The notes beneath the pieces were generated by a model. It searched no databases. It was given only the letters and a program-made list of their open reading frames with translations, and had not been told where the DNA came from. 64,000 nucleotides of DNA from Linanthus parryae (lineage: Eukaryota; Streptophyta; Magnoliopsida; Ericales; Polemoniaceae): the NCBI GenBank assembly GCA_023055425.1, contig JALGPY010000006.1, forward strand, positions 72,138,127-72,202,126. The letters run 5' to 3'. A program made the translations under genes and the position numbers. Below are positions 44,813 to 55,568 of the stretch, piece after piece; positions within the stretch are counted from its first letter, which is position 1, and each line of letters begins with the position of its first letter.

Positions 44813-45585
44813 TCGAACATAGTGTTAGGGTCTGAGAATGTTTGCTTTGAAGCAGGACAACGAGATGCCATCCTCTCTCTCGTGGTAAAGTGACATGCAG
44901 CTGCATAGATCTATAATGCTCCATCTGAAGTCAGATTCCAGTTAAGGTATGGAAAAATCGAATGGATTTTCGAGTTGTCTCTTTGCACTTTTAGCCAATT
45001 GTTTATTTCCTTCTTTTTTCTCTCCCATATACTCTTCAACTTGATGTTAATTGAGTGAATGAAGGAACAAACTCTCCAACTTTTACCTAAAAACTGTCAT
45101 ATGCCAACCATTGAAACTGAAGGCGAAAAAGGAAAGAAAGAAAAGTACATGCTCGATGAAGCTAGAGACCGAACCACCACCACTAAGATTTTAACTCAAG
45201 AAAGAGAAATTCCGATTGTGTGCAGAAACATGGTAGACCTCTGTGACAGGAAGCGGGAAGATCAATAATTCCAAGATAGCAGTATCATCTTAACTTCCCC
45301 AAAACTACATTAACTAACAGTTACTGTTTCTTCAATCTTGAACGTACTAGTATATACAAAGACTTGAAAGTTCAGCAATTGTACGCAATCTGTGGCAGAA
45401 ATATCTATTGTCGATTTATACAGAGAAGAGATACTTCAACATGAAATTACCAGTCGGAACTTCATGGTTGATTCACAAACCGAATACATACTCACACCAA
45501 CAAGGACACACAAAAAAAGCATACTAAAATTTAGATTTACTTCAACAGCACACTGTGATTGTTCTCCTTTTCACAACTGGGATAT
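44813..45585. other. Spacer downstream of the membrane-protein gene
   Basis: No supported gene on the plus strand. The ORF at 45,059-45,268 was not recognised. The right end (45,300-45,585) is probably the 3' UTR of the minus-strand gene that ends at 45,586. Confidence 0.45.
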
Positions 45586-48500
45586 TTATCTCAAACTCAT
45601 AATAGGCCATGGAGTCACCCCAACAGCAGCTGGCAGAGATGGGCGAATGACCGGAACTCGTTTCACAATCGAGAAAGCTTCATTGAGGCGTGCTCTACGG
45701 CTCATAAACTGAGACACCTTCTGCAAAGACAGGATCAGCAATTCAGCAAAAAGGCCACAAACATTAACTGATTACTCTTCAAATTATATAGCAAAATAAG
45801 AAGAGAGGAGCATCTTAATGGATCGTGAGTGCATCATAACAGTTGCATACTTTAATGCCCCTTTTCCTCTAATTTTAGGCATTTTGTATGCTTTTGAAGG
45901 CTCATCCACTCTCCATCGTATGAATGGGCGGAGCTGGTATTAGCGAGCAGAGATTCTCAAAAAGAAAAAAAGTTCACAGCTTTAGAAGCTATGGTGATTT
46001 AAGAGCTTTAGAGACCATAAAGATTTCTCTCCGACCGAGCCAATATGTTCCTACAGAGTTCTTTAAGGGTTCGAGACTTCTTCCACTTCTTCTTCCTTTT
46101 GTATATATTCTAGATGGGAACTGGGAAGCACTAAAGGTTGGGTCACTATCAATTTGATCCTTCTATAGCCGGCAAATTTAGAACTTGAAGCTCCAGCTGT
46201 CATGCTTAAACAACCCGCGACATTCACTCTCCTCTCTGGTTCAGACACCAAACTAAATTATTGGAGTTCTTGCTTGAGAAGTTGCAGCATCAAGCATGCA
46301 GCAATCGGCTTTTCAGAAGTCAAATAAGTATCAAGTTTCTCTTTGCATCTAGAAGGCCTGCACACCTTCTCTCACCTAACATAATCCCTTTTCAACTTTA
46401 GGTAGCTAAACATTCACCAGAATTGCTATGTCGGATTCTGTAGAGCTAGTCTCCTATTGTCTCATGTTGACCAGCCAGCTGAACTTCGCTATCATGGATA
46501 ACACCAAAAGATGGAAAATGACTAGGCTCTGCAATTTGAAAAATACTTGAGAATATAAGTTTTTAAACATGTAAATATTTTGGATATCCTCTTCTGTCCC
46601 TTGCAACATTGAGAAACTAGGTCCGGCCGTCGGGTATATGTGATATCAGACTAATCATATGACGCAAAACTCAGTTTTGTAACTAAACAAAAGTGAGTTC
46701 CCATCACAGTAATCAAAGTATAACACATTTAAGCAAACAACCAATAGAATAATCAATCCTCCAATATTTGTCACCAATAAACCCATGGGAGATGAGAGCA
46801 ATGAATATTCTTATCCACATGCAATCTCAAATGGGACAGGAATAAAGTTTAATTTACTCAAAAGTTCATCAAAATGAGAGCAATGAATATACTTATCTAC
46901 ATGCAATCTCAAATGGGACAGGAATAAAGTTTAATTTACTCAAAAGTTCATCAAAGAAAGATATCACCAATCCTAAGAACAAAGAGCTAAAGCAGAAAGC
47001 TAAATGTTGAAATAAATACTGTAATCCAGCAAAGAGATCGATCAAGAGAAGGAGCCAAAGCAGAAAGCTAAATGCTGTAACATATACTCCGCCGCCCCAT
47101 ATTAATGGCCCAGTTTAAGACTTTCTCGGCAATTTTTTTTTGTCTAGGTGCTTTGAGTAGCAAAACGATACAGTGACTTGTTAAATTTTTCATGATGTTG
47201 TAGACATAAGGTAACTCTACAACATTATGAAATGGCTAAGAAGTACTCTGTGTTGTTTTGCTAATCAAATCACCTAGTCAAATTTGTTGCCTGAAATATA
47301 AAAGTGGACTTATAATATGGGACGGGGGGTATCCATACTACTACTAATATATGCAAATACCTTAGTTTTGGTGAGACATTTGTACTTCCCAAACTTATTA
47401 CTCGCAGTTTAAATATGAGAAATCAATAATTTAATAATGGAAGTTAACAGTCTCTAGTCGTTGGGCTCCCTAAAGCCTAAGCACCTACTTGGTCCCACTT
47501 GAACTTCTTAAATATTACAACGATGCCATACTGTTCCCTAGATTACCACTCAATTGAAAGTAGTAATTGAGCTCCGGCCTACCCTGGAGCTCCCGACTGG
47601 AGACAGCCATAACTCACTCCTCCGACACTCTTTTTTGTTTGATGTTTTTGTCAAACTCACCCACATAATCTGTTCTCCAACTTTTTTCTCTTAAATTACA
47701 GTTCCCTCGCATCATTGGGCACCGATACTAGTGTCTATACTAGTCCTATATATCTATACAACGAGATCATCAATCCAGAGCTAAATGTTGCCATAGCCGA
47801 AAAGCTAACAAAGAGATCATCAATCCAGAGATATTCTAATCCAGTCTATCGATAACAAAGAAACCAGCAATCCAGATAACAAAGAGCCATAGCCGAAAGC
47901 TAAAATGTCGATAATCACATATAAATCAAGTATATCTACCACAAAATTAGTATACCAATGTAGCCCAAATTCATCCAAAACATATAAATCAAGGAAATCC
48001 AACATGTTAATAGGAAAACTGACCTTATCATCCAAAGTAACCTTCAGCTGCAAGCTCTGGCTCTTCTTCCTCATTTTGTACAGTCTACGCCCTAAGATTA
48101 CGAAACCCATCACAGCTGCAGCCACTGAGAAGCTCCAGACTGGACTGACCCTGAAAGCACAATATTTCAATATCTCAATCGGAAGCTTCCAGTTCAACCA
48201 CACAGCTCTACTCTTCTGCTCTTCTTCCCCGGAGGCCTTCACTTCATCTACGGCAGCAACTTGATTCTCACTAGAAACCTCCTCCTCCTCCACAACCACC
48301 TCTTCAGCCCTCCTCTCATCACCATCAGAGAGCTCGGACTCTGACTCAGCAATTGCAGGAGATTTGCCCAATTTGTCCTCACCCTTTTCGATTCCTTCAA
48401 AACCCACCAGGCTCTTCCCCTTTCCGACGAAACCCACTTCATGGTTCTGATCGGAATCGCTAACTACGCGCTCATCGGACCTCTCGCTCCCAGAATCAGG

Positions 48501-48788
48501 CCAAAACTCGCCGGAATCCTTCCTGGGGTACCTTGCTTCAGACCCTGCAGGATCAATCCAACTGGGGTTATCAGAACCCACATCGGCTTCTTCCACCACA
48601 GCTTTTGAATACTTCTCCTGTGAATCTAAAGAGAAGTAATCGTGTCGGACCATGCCTTCGGAGTCGCCCTCGAAACCCACAAAGCCGTGGGTCACATCGA
48701 CTGATTCCGACGAGTTAACGGAGCTGGTTTCGTCGGAGCTCTGGAGTAACTCCCAGTCCAGAAACTCGTTGGCGGCTTCTCCGTCCAT
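45586..48788 (-). CDS. Plant-specific single-pass membrane protein, two exons (299 aa)
   Basis: Exon 1 is 48,788-48,024 (255 codons from MDGEAANEFLDWELLQ) and exon 2 is 45,720-45,586. Exon 1 ends gatgataag followed by the donor gtcagt; exon 2 follows the acceptor tctttgcag. The join, in phase 0, gives TLDDKKVSQFMSRRARLN. The protein has an N-terminal DWELLQ motif, a long acidic and Ser-rich region (about residues 15-195), one membrane segment near residues 216-236 (VWSFSVAAAVMGFVILG) followed by basic residues (RRLYKMRKK), and a conserved C-tail (FSIVKRVPVIRPSLP, ending TPWPIMSLR). This matches a conserved plant family of unknown function (I believe DUF6821, from memory). It is probably anchored in an internal membrane. 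The 2.3-kb intron holds a MITE and an 82-bp tandem repeat. The frame is intact. Confidence 0.85.
46792..46955. repeat. 82-bp tandem duplication in the intron
   Basis: Two units (46,792-46,873 and 46,874-46,955) differ by only a few bases; each starts atgagagcaatgaatat and ends aaaagttcatcaaa. A shorter nearby repeat, aaagcagaaagctaaatg, occurs at about 46,989 and 47,057. Confidence 0.95.
47087..47330. mobile_element. Stowaway-like MITE, 244 bp, in the intron
   Basis: The ends ctccgccgccccatattaa and ttataatatgggacgggggg are inverted repeats, and ta flanks each side (47,085-47,086 and 47,331-47,332). The interior shares the gttgtagacataaggtaactc / ctaatcaaatcacctagtca layout with the 43,752-44,006 MITE. 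Confidence 0.85.
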
Positions 48789-49239
48789 AGGAATTTTGTG
48801 GTGTTTGTGTTCAACGAGAACAAGTCAGAAGACGATCTCCAACCCTAGAAAATGAGAGAGAGAGGGGAAAGTAGAATGGTAATGGATATGATGATGACTA
48901 TGAATGAACACGTATAGAGAGGAGAGAGACGTCGTTGTTAAAGGTAACCCACACCCAATAAAGAGATCTTTAATTTCTTCAACAGTACACCAAATGGGCA
49001 TAGATTTCATCAAGGACTCTTTCAGAATAGTATATAGGAAATTGACAGAAGCTCCCCTGAGGTATGGGTAATTACAGTTTCACTACCTTGTGTTTTGGAC
49101 AATAGTCCTTAAGTTATGACCAAATTTGATGCAACCCAAAGATATAATGCACTTAGCTGCAAAGAAGAGTCAATGAAGGCACTCTTGTACCTAAAGAACT
49201 TGACTTATTTTTTTTAACAAAAAATCAAATTTGCCTCTT
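48789..49239. other. Promoter and upstream spacer of the membrane-protein gene
   Basis: On the minus strand a CT-rich leader (ctctctctcattttctaggg) lies about 50-70 bases before the ATG. No other gene is seen. The rest is AT-rich spacer up to the Gypsy LTR. Confidence 0.45.
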
Positions 49240-49753
49240 GTCGTGGGCTGAGTGTTCCCATGCTCAGAAGGTTAGCCATCCTCGAAGACTTGGTGCCCAT
49301 GACTCGAATTCAGAACTTATGCCCACGGTCCACGAAGGACGACACTGTGATTTTACTTGTAATATGGTTGCAGGTTCTAGAAGACAGTGGAATATAGTAT
49401 CATTGACATTTGTGTAATTATGCGAGATGATAGCTCTACACCCAAGCCATGGCCCCATGCCTCTCCATCTCCACCGTGGATAAGATAGATCTAAAACATA
49501 GACGTAGACTAGACACACACACACATATAAAGAGGCGGGAGGGGGGGGAGGCAGTTTTTCAAACCACTCAGTCTTGTATACGTTCGAGTGATAGTGCAAT
49601 AAAAGCATTGCCTCAAGCTCTTTTATGATTAATCTTGTGTTCTTCGTGTTCTTGAAGGTTCGAAGGCTTACTTCGAAGATTCAAGGACCAAGAAGTGACA
49701 CGAGTCACTAGTGCCCTCCGAGAGTGAATCGTGGAAACACTTGGCCCGTGTTA
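49240..49753 (+). repeat. Putative 5' LTR of a Gypsy element
   Basis: The segment from tgtcgtgggctgag to cccgtgtta is followed two bases later by a primer site. There is no partner LTR in the window, so both limits are inferred. An (ac)n tract lies near 49,511-49,522. Confidence 0.4.
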
Positions 49754-49755
49754 TT

Positions 49756-49768
49756 TGGTATCAGAGCC
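49756..49768 (+). other. Primer binding site (tRNA-iMet type)
   Basis: The sequence tggtatcagagcc is the standard initiator-tRNA-Met primer site and marks the start of the internal part of a plus-strand LTR element. Confidence 0.85.
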
Positions 49769-49779
49769 GAAACGAAGAG

Positions 49780-50676
49780 ATGGTGTCTGATGGTGAAGAT
49801 ATCTTGATCATTAACGAGGAAACGTTAAGCAACATCAACATGGAGAGAGGCACCAGAGCAGGGAATACGAAGAGTAAAACAAAGGATCTGCTAAAGGGTT
49901 TCGGAGAAAAGCTGCAACTGACTGAAGAAAACCGGGGCGGAGTTCTTCAGAGGCTCGAATATGTACCTTCGATGCCTTTCAAAGAATTCAAGGAAGAGAT
50001 CCGATATTCTCATTGTTTTGCTCGATACCCAAAGGAAGCATATGAATGCTAAGATTGATGGCTTGCAAGGTGGAATCGATGACTTCCAAAGAAGACATGA
50101 ATTCAATGAAGGGGGACATGGCACTATGCAATACGTTGATTTCTAGCTGGGTTGGACATAGTTGAATCTTGGTTCTTAAGATTGAGACGTCAAAACACAA
50201 ACCCTTCGAAGGTAAGGGAGTTTCAAAATAAATTGACACATTCGTGTGGAACATGAAGGGCTACTTCCAACATTTTAAGATGCAGATGATAGTGAAATGA
50301 TCGATGATGCAACAATGTTCCTGAATGATGATATATTGATGTAGTGGAGGATGAGGAGCTTTAAGATCGAGAGTGGCACAACAAAACTCGACACTTGGGA
50401 CAAATTTATGAGCGATTTGAAGAAGTATTTTTATCCCGATAATGCAAGGAATGAGGCCTAAAAAAGCTAAGGTACTTGTTCAACACCAAGTCCATCAAAG
50501 ATTATGTGGCTACCTATACAAGTCTGATGTTCGAGGTCCCCAACATGGACGAGGAAGACACGCTCTTCAACTTCCTTAGTGGGTTGCGGCCTTGGGCGAA
50601 GCAAGAGTTCGACATGCGCGATGTGACTAGCTTGACCCAAGCCATTGCAAAAAGAAAATATCTTGAATATTTACAC
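49780..50676 (+). pseudogene. Gypsy Gag remnant, truncated by a Copia fragment
   Basis: The start MVSDGEDILIINEETL follows the primer site. Later frames show FVWNMKGYFQHFKM, TTKLDTWDKFMSDLKKYFYP and KDYVATYTSLMFEVPNMDEE, then LFNFLSGLRPWAKQEFDMRD. This is the retrotransposon Gag domain of chromovirus-like Gypsy elements. Frameshifts and stops are scattered. The sequence breaks off after TQAIA at about 50,676, where Copia sequence begins. Confidence 0.8.
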
Positions 50677-52540
50677 ATTAAAATATTTTCTTTTTAAAAT
50701 GAAAAAATGTCGTATCCCTTGTGGGGTCTATGTATCAATGAATCATTTAATAGACGTACCAAGAGTTCCAAGGACTCATGTAAATCCAAGAGTTTTTAAG
50801 TACTCATGGATAATCGATTTAGTATATAGCAAATTAAGAGTTTTCATAGTACTTATGATCTGTAATTTTACTAAATCACGGCGTATTCATTGAAGTACAT
50901 GAACAAGAGTTTCACAGTAATCATGGTCATTGGTAGAATAAATCAAGATTTTTATAGCATTTTTTATTTATTTTGATCTGTGTGTATATGTACTTGAATT
51001 AGCATATGAAATAATAAGTTTTTGAAAGAGATGCTAATCGCAATACTGCTAAGTTCGGGATTATCTCATAACTTGTGGGGGATGCCCTATTAACGGCCAA
51101 CCAAATCCCTAATAGGATACCCTCGAAAAATATTGGTGAAACTCCATACGAACTATGAAAAGGAAAATCCCAACGTACAAATATGTTTAAGTGTGGGGGT
51201 GCCTTGCAAAAGTAGCAATACCGTCACTTAAAAAGGTGAAACTTGGACCGAAGACGGTAGATTGCGTCTTCATCTAGTATGCTCATAATAGTAGTGCATA
51301 TCAATTTTTGGTTATCAAATCTGAAATCAACGATATACACGAAAACACTATATTTGAGTCATGCAATGCTTCATTCTTCGAAGAAATATTTCCATGAAAA
51401 GAGAAAAACAAAGAAAGATCTCATAAAAGAGCTCGGGAATACACATCCCAGAGTCCGAAAAGGAAGATGAACTTAGACATAGCGAGCGGATAATATTTTC
51501 TAAAATACTTCCCCGAAGTTTTCTAACATACTTGGTAGAAAATGAGACTCAAACCTATAAGAATGCTATGTCTAGAACCGAGGCCCCATTTTGGAAAAAG
51601 ATAGTGAATATAAAAATTAAATCTGTGCTTCAAAATCATATTGGGACTTAGTGAGTCTTCCTACGAAAAGTAAAGCATTGGGACGTGAGTGGGTTTTTAA
51701 GCGAAAATTTAAGCCTGACGAAATGACGCTTCAATAGACAAGTATTATGCCCGACTTGTAGCGGGGTTTTACCAAAAAGGAAGGTATTGGCTATTTTGAT
51801 ATCTACTCATTAGTTATGAGGATAACGCCCATACGCATGCTCATAGTTTTGCAGGTGTTAATAATATTGAAATTCACCAAATGGACATTAAGAATGTCTT
51901 TTTGAATAGTGATTTGGATGAAGAGATTTACATGGAACAACATCAAAGTTAATTACGTTTCATTGTCCTCAGACAAGAAAATAAGGTATGCCGATTGGTT
52001 AAATTCTCTTCACGTGTTGAACCAAGCACCGAAACAATGACATGTCAAACTTGATAACACCATATTACCATAAATTAATGAATATGAAAAAGTGTGTATA
52101 CCAAAACCACTAGTGATGTATACGTCATTGTGTTCTTATGTTGATGATATTTTAATAATCAACTATCATCAACTCAACAAAGAAATTATTGACAACAAAG
52201 TTCGATATGAAAAATATTGGTATCGCGAGTGTTATTTTAGGGATGAAAAATATTAGAATGATGGATTGATACTCATTATATCAATGACACTAGATCTTGA
52301 GAAATTAGACAAGAACGATGTGAAGATAGCTAAGACTCTAGTAGATCTTAACTAGAATCTCCCCAAGATCTATGGCGCAAGTATACAACAAGTCGAATAT
52401 GCTCAAGTAATTTCCTACTTAATGTTCCTCATGAATTGTACGAGGTCTGATATCGCCCAAGAACTTGTCAAGTTAAGTCAGTTCATAGTAATCAAAGTGG
52501 TAAACAATGGAAATGAGTGACACGAGTGCTAAAGTATCTA
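50677..52540 (+). pseudogene. Internally deleted Copia copy (leader, integrase end, RT, start of RNase H)
   Basis: The leader part (50,740-50,960) has repeated aagagttttcatagtactta-like motifs that match the leader of the minus-strand Copia. It then jumps to the integrase C-terminus (51,028 on: SGLSHNLWGDALLTANQIP-type reading with frameshifts). RT pieces follow (about 51,660-51,950: REWVFKRKFKPDE, RITPIRMLIV), then the RNase H lead-in TRVLKYL at 52,520-52,540. Gag, protease and the integrase core are missing. Many stops are present. It ends where the chromovirus-like LTR begins. Confidence 0.8.
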
Positions 52541-52953
52541 TGTAACACCCCGTATAATTTATAGGGTTAAAATAATAATTTGAAAGGTGGAATTTGAATT
52601 TAGTCGTGAGTAGTGATTTGGGTGAATCATCGTGTTAGTAAATTTTAAGTTTAGAGATAGCATTCGTAGTTTAACCCGAGTACGTTTGTTTATACGTGAG
52701 CGCGCACGATCAACGCGACTTGTTTTATACCCGTTACACCCAAACTTTCTCTTAGATTCATCCCCTCCAAAAAGTGTTGGGAAAGTTTTCTTCACCATTG
52801 TCACATCACCCCCATTTTCACCAATTTCACCATTATCGTCAAAATGTCACCATCTCACCCATCACCTCATTCCTTTTTACCATGTGAGCACATGCTCCAC
52901 ACCATAAAATCTTGTATAAATTCATCTATTTTTCCTCATTCAACAACCACCAC

Positions 52954-54963
52954 TGTAATACCCCAGATTTTTGTTAAGGTATTTTGGTAATTACATAAAT
53001 TATACGAGTTATTTTGGTAATTACAGTATGTTGAATAGGTGTTAAATTAATTTTATAATTTTTTAACCAACTTCTTATTTTATTTTAAATCTAATTCAAA
53101 ACTTTCATCTATTTATCTCTAGCATTATTTCACTGGAATTTCCTAAATTTATTTTTATTCATTCTTTATTTATATATATACATATATGCTTTTCAATAAA
53201 TATTTTAGTTTAGTTCTAACCATTCATCCTCTATTTTAGTTGGATATAATTTATATTTGAATATATTAATATAAGTTCTCTAAACTTACTAGTTCATTAT
53301 TTTCTATTATAAATATTAACCATTTTATTTATTTTACTCCTTAAACATTAAATCATACAATCAATTTGGTGCTCCTAAATCACTTAAACAAATACCTTCT
53401 TGTCATCATGCACTTTGGTACTCCCAAAGCACCCAACCAAAAATAGTCCTACTTGTAACCCCTTTGCTCCTATGAATGTGTTATTTATTTCTCCATCCAT
53501 AACCCCTTCTTCTCCAATGAATGTCTCCATTAAACCTCCACCCATAACTCCCCCATTAAACACTCGCCCATTACTCCCCATAAATCCACCATCTATAACT
53601 CCCCCACACCACACCTATATAAACCCACACACCTCTCCATTCTTCCTCACTCAAATTCATAGATTCTTACTAGCTCTCTCTTGTTCTCCATCACCAACCG
53701 GTAGCCGTTTCCCAAGGAGGCCGAAGGGACCAAACCGACCTGAGGATAACTTGGCACCATCGGCGTCGCGCCTCACTCCGTTGCTTCGGAGTCTCTGTCA
53801 AGCGAAAACCACCACCAAAGGCATTAGCCGCGACAACGTTCTCTCCATTGCCGCCACCGTCTTTGTTATTTTCGCCATTTCAGTTCCGAGTATGTAGGCG
53901 GTTAGTTCGTGGAGGACTTGTAGTACGAGTGCTAGGACGTTCCTCTTGTTGGTGTGCGCCGTCCTATTTATTTCGGTAAGTTCATATGTACAATACCTTA
54001 AACTATCAAAATATGATTTTGGTGTGAGTCTTTTTAATTTCTCTATAACTTGTGATACTGTTGAGGTTATAAAATTGTCTTTGAAGTATTTTTTTTACAA
54101 ACTCATTTGGTATATACGAGGTTTAAAATAACATTTCTTATTATGAATAATAATGAACTATAATGGGATTGGGGCGATGTACAGAGGATGTGTGTGGAGG
54201 CTACGGCCGGAGGCGCATGTGAGTCGAACCTCCTCGGGTGCTAATCCTTATGAGATTACATACCCGGCCTCATGGTTATCAATATACACCGAGGATTTGA
54301 GATCCCGGGGTTGTTTATTGTGAAAGCTATAGAGTACTACCTATGCATGTTTGGGTCACAACTGTATAGGGATGTCGACACTTAAGGTCTTTTAGCTATG
54401 TGGTTTGAGCGGGGTTGCGACGGGTTTCCCTGAACGCTCAGGGTGAATTGGGACCGTGTTTCCCAAGACGTACCCTTATTTATATATTGTTTCATCGTGA
54501 CCTCTCTGAATACATCGTACCTGCTGGAGGCCTTAAGTTGCCCCAGCCAAACTAACATTACGGGATACTTCTCATAATCATGTGGGTTACTTTATTTTTG
54601 TGCCAAAAATCCTGTTTACTTATTGTAGTATGTACTTACTCAGTTTCTCTGACATAAATTTTACTGCGGTCGGCTTGTGCTATTTGAAAAACCGCAGGTT
54701 ATCAATAGAAGTGGGGGACGTATCACGAGAACTGCTGGCTAGGAACACATGCTGCTTAGAACATCACTTAGTAATTTCATGTTACCGAATAATTGTAAAT
54801 ATTATTATTTTGCAAACATTGTGTACTAGTTATCTTTTAATTTGTAATAAAGTTTGTTTTGGATTATCGTGGGTCGTACTAACTGTGAACCGGAGATCCT
54901 GCTCCGTTCCCAATGAGGTTCATCACCTCGGGCAGAGGCATCCCATATTTTGGGGGTGTTTCA
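52954..54963 (+). repeat. 5' LTR of the 4.6-kb element
   Basis: This 2,010-bp LTR is almost identical to 55,569-57,575. A clear TATA box tatataaa lies at 53,616-53,623, which puts U3 at about 650 bp. The segments 54,373-54,455 and 54,664-54,697 are the modules shared with the solo LTR at 1,577-5,161. A 165-codon open frame (53,400-53,897) lacks an ATG at its start and spans the TATA box, so it is not called as a gene. Confidence 0.95.
53616..53623 (+). promoter_or_regulatory. LTR TATA box
   Basis: tatataaa occurs in a CA-rich stretch, is preserved in the 3' LTR at 56,231-56,238, and is followed at a normal distance by a CT-rich start-like region (ctctccattcttcctcactc). Confidence 0.7.
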
Positions 54964-54965
54964 GT

Positions 54966-54978
54966 TGGTATCAGAGCC
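54966..54978 (+). other. Primer binding site (tRNA-iMet type)
   Basis: tggtatcagagcc starts two bases after the LTR end, the standard place and sequence for first-strand priming. Confidence 0.92.
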
Positions 54979-55554
54979 GACGGTTCTAAGTTAGTGCAAC
55001 CTTCTATTTTCTACTAAATGAAGATAAAAATTAAAGTGAAACGCTTTTCAAAATTAAAATTGACATAGGACAACTATAACCGGTAATAAAATGATTAAGC
55101 CGGGGGGGGGGGGGGGTTGCTGGGTAGCATAGCCCTTGTTTTTTTTATTGTCGCTTATCTTTCTCACTGTGCTTATGTGGAAGTTGCAACTGACTGATAA
55201 ATAGTTTTTGCTATGTGGTATTTCAGCTCATTTCATGCCTAGTTATATTTATAGTCATTATGTTACTAGATGTATGCTATACTTGATATCTGGTTTTTGT
55301 ACTGTTTTTTTTATTTTACCTTCCGTCGACCCGATGAGCCACTCCCGTGAAATTTATAACCTTCTTGAAACTTTTCTTGCTTCACTACCAAATGACCTCA
55401 TACAGAGTGTTTGCCCTGTCAACAACCCGTATGTTGATCACATTCTTTATTTAGCTATTAGTTCCCTATTCCTGGATCGCATTGAGTTCGCATTCCGTCA
55501 TGTTGTTTTGCTTCAAGAGATCTTGTTTTAAGCTTCGGGGACGAACCTTGATTT
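54979..55554 (+). other. Degenerate interior of the 4.6-kb element
   Basis: A 15-base G run lies at about 55,102-55,116. An open frame at 55,208-55,531 (HSREIYNLLETFLASLPNDL) starts without a clear ATG context and was not recognised as Gag. The end gcttcggggacgaaccttga resembles the 3' end of Gypsy pol (chromovirus type), so this is probably a deletion derivative that kept only the two ends of the interior. Confidence 0.5.
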
Positions 55555-55568
55555 TAAGGGGGAGGTAA
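55555..55568 (+). other. Polypurine tract of the 4.6-kb element
   Basis: The sequence ttaagggggaggtaa lies directly before the 3' LTR start tgtaatacc, the expected second-strand priming site. Confidence 0.85.

Noticed and set aside
45059..45268. 69-codon Lys/Glu-rich ORF
   Set aside because: No family recognised, no supporting signals, and it overlaps the probable 3' flank of the minus-strand gene.
47820..48023. C-terminal 67 codons of the single-exon reading of the membrane-protein gene
   Set aside because: These codons are intron readthrough. The conserved C-tail is found instead in a separate exon at 45,586-45,720 with matching donor, acceptor and phase.
53400..53897. 165-codon open frame repeated at 56,015-56,512
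   Set aside because: Both copies lie in the two LTRs of one element, so duplication is expected. The frame lacks an ATG start and spans the LTR TATA box, so it is not a plausible transcript product. Pro- and Thr-rich low complexity explains its length.
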